Shown here: piece by piece, positions 22,069 to 28,073 of the stretch
How positions within the stretch are numbered: the stretch's first letter is position 1
Layout of the letters: the number at the start of each line of letters is the position of its first letter
Position numbers and translations under genes: made by a program
Assembly (NCBI GenBank): GCA_963999645.1
Contig: CAXEUY010000019.1
Coordinates: forward strand, 1 to 30,067
Length of the DNA stretch: 30,067 nucleotides
Origin: MedAcidi-G1 sp002294285
GTDB lineage: Bacteria; Actinomycetota; Acidimicrobiia; Acidimicrobiales; MedAcidi-G1
Direction: 5' to 3'
The notes under the pieces: model-generated
The model's input: only the letters and a program-made list of their open reading frames with translations
Told to the model about the DNA's origin: nothing
Database searches by the model: none

Positions 22069-23208
22069 CTAATTCCGTGACAACATCGCCACGGGACCGG
22101 CAACGTCCCAGAATGCATCTAATTGGCTGTAAGGAATAGTTATGGACATATCGTTTGTGCCAGCTCCTCCTACTGTAAATGGAGCGAAAGATAAGACCAG
22201 CCCTCCTTTTGTCAGGTTAAATCTGTTGAAATTTGTGATTTGAGGACCGGCCCCAGTGAACATTCTTTCGTCTGTCCAGTCCTTATTATTTAGTTTTGCT
22301 ATTGAAACCTCTGATAATGCTGTCAACCAAGCTGAATTGGGGTTGAACAGTTGATCTATGGTCATTGGTTTACCTGTTGACAGGTCAAATGTTTCAGTTC
22401 TTATCTCTGATTGAAAGCTCACGAGATTAGGCATAAGTATTCTTCGATCACTCCTAACGCTGAAATATTCATCTGTTGCCAGCATGACTTCATAGTTGTT
22501 TTGAAGCCACATGCATCGATCAACAAATGCCCTGCAGGCGTATCCTGATTTCTCTATGTGTCTGGTTATTTCTTGTAGGAAACTTTTTATATCTGATTGT
22601 ATAAGTCCTCTAATTCGGCCATTAACTTTCGGAGATTCTCGTGGGCCTTCTATTCGGGGCCAACTTACGTAAACTTCGATTTTGCCTGAGTCTCCTACTG
22701 GTTGAAGATCAGGGCCATATGCAGCTAGGTCTGAGTCAATGTTGCAAGAAAGGTCTTGTGTGATGACAGTTGGGCCATCTGGGAAATCTCGTTCGTCTGA
22801 TTTTTTGCGTGGAACGATAAGAGTTTGACCTACTTTCAATTTGTTCGGGTCGCTCATTGAATTGGCCCGCATGAATTCATCAACAGTGGTTTCAAATCTT
22901 TTTGCAATCACACCAAGAGTGTCGCCAGATTTGACAGTGACTGTTTGTGGACCTTCTTCGACTGATTCGACCGGTTCTATTCCAATCTTGGATAAACATT
23001 CATCTGTTTTTTGATCTAACTCAGGTAATTCACGTGGCTCCCATCCCGGTATTTCAAGAGTCGGGAGGGTGGTTGTCGAAAGGTTTTCGGGAAAAAGATT
23101 TGCGTAGGTAGTAGTGACAACACTCTCTTGTTGATCATCGCTGCTTTCACCACAGGAAACACCAACTACAAGGAGTAAAGCTAAAAAACTGAAACGACAA
23201 AACAACAT
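22069..23208 (-). CDS. LysM and DUF3298-like lipoprotein
   Basis: This is a 379-aa exported protein. Residues 1-18 form a hydrophobic signal peptide ending VGVSC with Cys 19 as a possible lipid-attachment site, although Gly instead of Leu at -3 makes the lipobox imperfect. A low-complexity Ser/Thr linker follows, then one LysM domain at about 90-134 (VKSGDTLGVIAKRF ... KVGQTLIVPRK), expected to bind peptidoglycan. The C-terminal region ending MSITIPYSQLDAFWD resembles the RsiV/DUF3298 fold. A GGAG sequence nine bases before the ATG is a ribosome site. It is divergent from the membrane aminopropyltransferase-like gene. The role is likely envelope-associated and otherwise unknown. Confidence 0.8.
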   Translation of the reverse strand: MLFCRFSFLALLLVVGVSCGESSDDQQESVVTTTYANLFPENLSTTTLPTLEIPGWEPRELPELDQKTDECLSKIGIEPVESVEEGPQTVTVKSGDTLGVIAKRFETTVDEFMRANSMSDPNKLKVGQTLIVPRKKSDERDFPDGPTVITQDLSCNIDSDLAAYGPDLQPVGDSGKIEVYVSWPRIEGPRESPKVNGRIRGLIQSDIKSFLQEITRHIEKSGYACRAFVDRCMWLQNNYEVMLATDEYFSVRSDRRILMPNLVSFQSEIRTETFDLSTGKPMTIDQLFNPNSAWLTALSEVSIAKLNNKDWTDERMFTGAGPQITNFNRFNLTKGGLVLSFAPFTVGGAGTNDMSITIPYSQLDAFWDVAGPVAMLSRN

Positions 23209-23319
23209 CTAAAAATACTCCATTAACAATGCCTGCTTACACAATATTGCCTCATTAAATCGATAGACATGATCCCAAACATTACAGTGCAGAGTAATAC
23301 ATTTAAAGAAAATGATCTC

Positions 23320-25320
23320 ATGTGGCAAACAACGACATTAAATAAGGTTCGCTTTAGGCTTACCGCTTCAGCTTTCCTTCTTCTTTTCGTGGAGCTGGCT
23401 TTAATTCGCTGGTTGGGTGCCAACATCGTGTATTTGGCGTATTTCTCAAATTTTGTTCTCATAGGTAGTTTTCTAGGAATTGGTTTGGGGTTTCTATGGG
23501 CAAGTCGTTCAGAGAGATCTTTATTCCCTCTGGCTCCCTATTTTCTCTCTGCGTTTATCATCTTCGTTAAATTATTCGATGTAAACATAGAAGTTGGTGG
23601 CAGCGACCTGATTTTTTTCGCTGATCAGCGTCCAGTCGGTCCTCCCAGATGGTTGATTTTGACAGTCGTCTTCTGTGTCGTAGCTGTTTGTGTTGCCTGT
23701 TTAGCTGATGGTGTTGCAAGAAGTTTTTCGAAACTTAAGCCACTTGATGCTTACCGGTGGGATTTAGTTGGTTCTATCGCTGGAGTTGCTTTTTTCTCAG
23801 TTCTTTCTTTTGCTGGCTGTCCCCCAGTTTTTTGGGCGGTAATAGCAGGCGTGATTCTTTTGGCTCTTTTACATGATGGAAATTTTAAAAACCTGTTTTT
23901 ACGTTCAATAGCTGTTGCCGTATTTGTGGTGTTTCTAGCAATTGAGTCGATTGGTCCTAATAAAGCATGGTCGCCTTATTATGCGCTCTCTTGGGAGGAT
24001 CATTCTTCGGGTGGTGTAGTCATGAAAATAAATGATGTCGCCACCTGGGGTCAGGCAGACATAAATGAAGAATCTCCATATGGTTTCATCTACGACATGT
24101 CTAAAAAGCAAGATCCTGGAGAGGTTCTTATAATCGGAGCTGGTTCTGGGAATGACGTTGCTGTTGCTCTCGGTCGTGGAGCAGAGCACGTTGATGCTGT
24201 GGAAATTGACCCGAAGCTTTTAAAGGTCGCTAAAAAATATCACCCTAATAAACCTTATGACGACCCTCGTGTTGAAACCCATGTCGATGACGGACGTGCA
24301 TTTCTTGAAAGTAGTTCGAAGAAATGGGACATGATACTTTTGGCTCTGCCTGACTCTTTAACTGTGGTTTTAGGGCAGGGCTCTGTTCGTTTAGAAAGCT
24401 ACCTTTTCACCGAAGAAGCGGTTGAATCCTACCGTGAGCACCTGAAACCGGATGGTGTTTTTGCCATGTACAACTTCATGAGAGAATCTTGGCTGGTCGA
24501 CAGGTACGCTGCAACCCTTGCCGGTGAGTTCTCAGAGCCGCCGTGTGTGATAGACGCCGAAGCTCGGTTTCTTTCAGTTCTGGTAGCAACGGACACGCCA
24601 GGTTTGCTCGACTGTCCGAGTGGATCGAATTGGTCTGCCTCTATGGACACTCCTTCGCCGGTTTCTGATGATCAACCTTTCCCCTACCTTAGGAACGCCC
24701 ACATCCCAGGTTTTTACCTTCTCACCACTTTACTAATTCTTTTGTTTTCAGCTTTTAGTGTTCGTGCGGCTGCAGGCTCTCTAAATGGTTTTCGAAGACA
24801 TTACGACGTTTTTTTCATGGGTCTTGCCTTTCTGCTATTAGAAACAAAAAATGTGGTTCAATTCGCTTTACTTTTTGGCACCACCTGGTTCGTTAACGCT
24901 CTGGTATTTATCAGTGTCTTGTTTTCGGTCTTATTAGCTGTTGAAATCAGCCAGAGAGTTAGATTACCTAAACCGAAAATCCTTTACCTTTTTCTTGCTC
25001 TTTCTTTGGCGGCGAATTGGATAATCCCAGCGGAGTCATTGCTGTCTCTAAGCCCTGTTTTGCGACTTGTTTCGGCTGGCACTTTAGCTTTTCTGCCCAT
25101 ATTTATAGCCAATCTGATTTTTGCCGAACGTTTCGGTGGAGAGAAAGATTCAACAGTCGCATTTGGGGCAAACATTCTAGGTGCTGTACTGGGCGGGATT
25201 CTTGAATACACAGCACTGATGATCGGTTACCGTTCCCTGCTGTTCATAGTGGCTGCTGCTTACGCCTTGGCTTTCTTAGCTGATGTCAGAGAAAAATCAA
25301 CTAATGAACTCTCCTTCTGA
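23320..25320 (+). CDS. Membrane-embedded spermidine synthase-like methyltransferase-fold protein
   Basis: This 666-aa protein has a soluble aminopropyltransferase-type domain flanked by two membrane blocks of about five or six helices. The N-terminal block begins ASAFLLLFVELALIRWLGAN. The soluble domain has VLIIGAGSGNDVAVALGRG (S-adenosyl binding, about 270-288), VEIDPKLLKVAKKYHP, HVDDGRAFL and ALPDSLTVVLGQ, where the Asp matches the catalytic position. The C-terminal block includes LLLETKNVVQFALLFGTTWF. The family is annotated spermidine synthase-like, with a substrate that is unproven. No AdoMet decarboxylase is nearby. The ATG at 23320 lies six bases after GAAAAT; the ATG at 23269 is an alternative that adds 17 residues before the first helix. 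Confidence 0.82.
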   Translation: MWQTTTLNKVRFRLTASAFLLLFVELALIRWLGANIVYLAYFSNFVLIGSFLGIGLGFLWASRSERSLFPLAPYFLSAFIIFVKLFDVNIEVGGSDLIFFADQRPVGPPRWLILTVVFCVVAVCVACLADGVARSFSKLKPLDAYRWDLVGSIAGVAFFSVLSFAGCPPVFWAVIAGVILLALLHDGNFKNLFLRSIAVAVFVVFLAIESIGPNKAWSPYYALSWEDHSSGGVVMKINDVATWGQADINEESPYGFIYDMSKKQDPGEVLIIGAGSGNDVAVALGRGAEHVDAVEIDPKLLKVAKKYHPNKPYDDPRVETHVDDGRAFLESSSKKWDMILLALPDSLTVVLGQGSVRLESYLFTEEAVESYREHLKPDGVFAMYNFMRESWLVDRYAATLAGEFSEPPCVIDAEARFLSVLVATDTPGLLDCPSGSNWSASMDTPSPVSDDQPFPYLRNAHIPGFYLLTTLLILLFSAFSVRAAAGSLNGFRRHYDVFFMGLAFLLLETKNVVQFALLFGTTWFVNALVFISVLFSVLLAVEISQRVRLPKPKILYLFLALSLAANWIIPAESLLSLSPVLRLVSAGTLAFLPIFIANLIFAERFGGEKDSTVAFGANILGAVLGGILEYTALMIGYRSLLFIVAAAYALAFLADVREKSTNELSF

Positions 25321-26503
25321 ATTTTTATCTGATGTTTGCGTGATTGGTAGAGGGCTTTTGGGTTCCGCTGCTGCCCGTCACCTTTCGGAAATGGGGGTAA
25401 ACGTTTCACTCCTCGGGCCGGATGAACCCTCTTCGCGTTCGCAGCACTCAGGTGTTTTTGGAAGCCACTACGACTCTGGTCGCATTACTCGAATCATCGA
25501 CACTGACTTTTACTGCGGTCAAATAGCTAGGGCTTCAATATCTAGGTATCGGGACTTAGAAAATTCATCGGGTGTGGATTTTTTCAGGCCTGTTGGTCAT
25601 CTGGCTGTTTCTCACGTTAATGATTACATCTCTGAAATCACTCACACAGCTAATTGTCTAGAGGTTGATTTTCAATCTCTCACCTCTTCTGAACTTGCAA
25701 ATGCGTTTCCATACTTTTCTTTTACCGATGAGGTTTCAGGCTTATATGAGATTTCGACAGGAGGGTATGTAGATCCACGAAGTTTAATACGAGCTCAAAA
25801 CGCGATGCTCGTTAAAAATGGGGGTGAAATTTTTACTGATACTGCTTCAAAAGTAGAGAGCTATGAAGGTTACTTTCAGGTCTTCACTGAGGATGGCACA
25901 CAAATAAAAGCAGAAAATGTTCTGGTGGCTTCTGGTGTGTTTAGCGGAAGAATAATTGACAGCATCCAGAAATTGGATGTGACTATTTGTGAGAGCACAG
26001 TCGTGTTCGCCGAGTTAGATGAAAGTGATGTCGTCGAGTTGCAGCAGATGCCATCAGTTATCTTTAAGCAGGGGCATGAAGTTGAAAAGGGCGTTTATGT
26101 GCTTCCACCTATCCAATATCCGGATCAAAAAACTTACTTAAAAATAGGACATTCTGAAAGCCGTCCTATGTCTGATCCAGATACGAACTTGATCAAATGG
26201 TTCCAGGGGAAAGGTGATCCTGTGGTCGCTGAATGGCTGGAATCGCAACTTTTTAGCCTTATGCCAAGTGTCAGTTTCAAAAATATAGAAACGGAAAGTT
26301 GTGCTGTTTCCAGATCTTCTACAGGGAAACAATTTATCGACCGAATAGATGAATCTGGGATTCATGTTTTGTTAGCAGGTAACGGTTATTCTGCAAAATC
26401 TTCGGATGAACTAGGCCGTATCGCTGCACATAAGATAATTTTTGGTGAGGTGCCAGAAGAGTATTCTGACATTGATTTTAGAGTCAAATATAAAAGGATA
26501 TAA
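25304..26503 (+). CDS. Sarcosine oxidase-like FAD-dependent oxidoreductase
   Basis: This is a DAO-family flavoprotein resembling monomeric sarcosine oxidase and N-methyltryptophan oxidase, which oxidatively demethylate secondary or tertiary amines. It is 399 aa from the ATG at 25304. The FAD site VIGRGLLGSAAARHL has GxGxxG, SHYDSGRITRII fits the substrate region, and ESCAVSRSSTGKQFIDRID carries a Cys (C333) at the place of the covalent-flavin Cys of monomeric sarcosine oxidase. GNGYSAKSSDELGRIAA closes the FAD domain. The frame is open to an ATG at 25283; both starts overlap the preceding gene. The MttB-family gene follows eight bases later. The substrate is not proven. Confidence 0.82.
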   Translation: MNSPSEFLSDVCVIGRGLLGSAAARHLSEMGVNVSLLGPDEPSSRSQHSGVFGSHYDSGRITRIIDTDFYCGQIARASISRYRDLENSSGVDFFRPVGHLAVSHVNDYISEITHTANCLEVDFQSLTSSELANAFPYFSFTDEVSGLYEISTGGYVDPRSLIRAQNAMLVKNGGEIFTDTASKVESYEGYFQVFTEDGTQIKAENVLVASGVFSGRIIDSIQKLDVTICESTVVFAELDESDVVELQQMPSVIFKQGHEVEKGVYVLPPIQYPDQKTYLKIGHSESRPMSDPDTNLIKWFQGKGDPVVAEWLESQLFSLMPSVSFKNIETESCAVSRSSTGKQFIDRIDESGIHVLLAGNGYSAKSSDELGRIAAHKIIFGEVPEEYSDIDFRVKYKRI

Positions 26504-26504
26504 G
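26499..26504 (+). promoter_or_regulatory. Candidate -10 of MttB-family gene
   Basis: TATAAG overlaps the stop codon of the sarcosine-oxidase-like gene and lies exactly six bases before the ATG at 26511. An AAAGG at 26493-26497 is 13 bases from the ATG, too far for a normal ribosome site. Confidence 0.35.
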
Positions 26505-26510
26505 CCTTAA

Positions 26511-28058
26511 ATGAGCCCTCAGCGAACAGGACGACGTGGGTCACGCCGTCGCCAAGATCAAGAACCGATAGTTCTAGAAGGCGTTGAAACTCTCACATAC
26601 AACTTGACGCCCACTGAGGTTCTCACCGAGCAAGACATTCAAACCATCCACAACGCTTCGATGAGACTTCTAAGTGAAACCGGCATGCTTCTTATAGACC
26701 ATGAGCCCGCTCTCGAAAACCTGAAAGCCAATGGAGCGAAGGTGGAAGGTGAAATGGTGTGGATAGATGAAGACACTTTGATGAATTTTGTCAATCTGGC
26801 TCCGAAGACTTTCACCCAGTTGGCACGTGACGACAGAAACAATGTTCCCGTAGGTGGCAATCGGATTATTTTCGCACCTGTGTATGGTCCGGCTTTCGTT
26901 CATGATCTTGACCAGGGTAGGCGACCTTCAACGATTGAGGACTTTCACAATTTTGCAAAATTGGTTTATATGACACCTGAACTTCACCATGCGGGTGGGG
27001 TGCTTGTCGAACCTAACGACATAGATGTAAATGAGAGACATCTCGATATGCTCATGGCTCATTTGACTCTTAGCAACAAGGCTTTTATGGGCAATGTCAT
27101 TCATCCTGATAATGCTCGTGACACTGTCGAGATGAGTGAAATAATTTTCGGCAAAGAAGCGATCAGGGAGAATCCAGCATCTCTTTCAATAGTCAGTATC
27201 TCTTCACCAATGCGCATGGATGAACGCATGCTGAGTGTCCTGGAGGTCTACGCTGAGGCCAAACAGGCAATGATTCTTGCTCCTTTTATCATTGTTGGGG
27301 CTATGTCACCGGCGACTCTTGCAGCTGCTATAGCGCAACAAAACGCTGAGTCTCTTTTCGCTATTGCTTATGCTCAGATGCTTAACCCTGGAACTCCTTG
27401 CATTCAGGGTCCCTTTTTGCCAAATGTGGATATGAAGACCGGCGCTCCGGGTTTCGGTAGCCCTGAGAGTAATCTGGCTCTTTACGGAAGTGCGCAAATG
27501 GCTCGACATTACGGTCTCCCTTTCAGGTCAGGTGGCAACTACACGGCTTCGCGTATCCCTGACGCTCAGGCAGGGTACGAGTCGGCGAGTACGATCTGGC
27601 CTACTGTTCAGGGTTGCACGAACTTCATTCTTCACGCGGCAGGCTGGTTGGAAGGTGGTTTGACCAGCGGCTACGAGAAACTGATTCTTGATATTGAAAC
27701 TCTGGGTGCTTTGACGAGATTCACAAACGGTATAGGAATGACGGAAGAAGATTTTGCTTGGGATGCTTATGAAGAAGCTGGACCTGGGAATCATTTTTTA
27801 GGTACGGCACACACAATGCGTCATTACAAAGATGCTTTTTTTCAACCGAAAGTTTTTGATACGGACAGTTATGAGAAATGGAAGGATGAGGGCAGTCTGA
27901 CTGCCGGGCAACGAGCTAACACTGTTTGGAAGCAGATGCTTAAAGACTACGAAAAACCGCCTATGGAAGACTCTGTATTGGAAGAATTGAACGCTTTCGT
28001 TGATAAACGAAGAGCGGAAATCCAGAGCGGTAGCCCACGTTCTAATTGGAATAGTTGA
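26511..28058 (+). CDS. MttB-family (trimethylamine methyltransferase-like) protein, non-pyrrolysine
   Basis: This 515-aa protein belongs to PF06253, whose members transfer a methyl group from a quaternary or tertiary amine to a corrinoid protein. The barrel core is visible in FAPVYGPAFVHDLDQGRRPS (121-140), SPMRMDERMLSVLEVY, LNPGTPCIQGPFLPNVDMKT (291-310) and SGGNYTASRIPDAQAGYESA (340-359). The frame is complete with no internal TAG, so it is of the non-pyrrolysine group that includes glycine betaine and related methyltransferases. The first 17 residues are rich in Arg. No corrinoid protein, reactivase or tetrahydrofolate methyltransferase is in the window. It follows the sarcosine-oxidase-like gene and converges with the TMADH-like gene with 15 bases between. 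Confidence 0.85.
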   Translation: MSPQRTGRRGSRRRQDQEPIVLEGVETLTYNLTPTEVLTEQDIQTIHNASMRLLSETGMLLIDHEPALENLKANGAKVEGEMVWIDEDTLMNFVNLAPKTFTQLARDDRNNVPVGGNRIIFAPVYGPAFVHDLDQGRRPSTIEDFHNFAKLVYMTPELHHAGGVLVEPNDIDVNERHLDMLMAHLTLSNKAFMGNVIHPDNARDTVEMSEIIFGKEAIRENPASLSIVSISSPMRMDERMLSVLEVYAEAKQAMILAPFIIVGAMSPATLAAAIAQQNAESLFAIAYAQMLNPGTPCIQGPFLPNVDMKTGAPGFGSPESNLALYGSAQMARHYGLPFRSGGNYTASRIPDAQAGYESASTIWPTVQGCTNFILHAAGWLEGGLTSGYEKLILDIETLGALTRFTNGIGMTEEDFAWDAYEEAGPGNHFLGTAHTMRHYKDAFFQPKVFDTDSYEKWKDEGSLTAGQRANTVWKQMLKDYEKPPMEDSVLEELNAFVDKRRAEIQSGSPRSNWNS

Positions 28059-28073
28059 GACTTGACGTAAAGG

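Noticed and set aside
21384..22118. Long start of the nitroreductase overlapping the lipoprotein gene
   Set aside because: The extra 22 residues have no family counterpart, and the internal ATG at 22052 has a -10-like element and removes the overlap.
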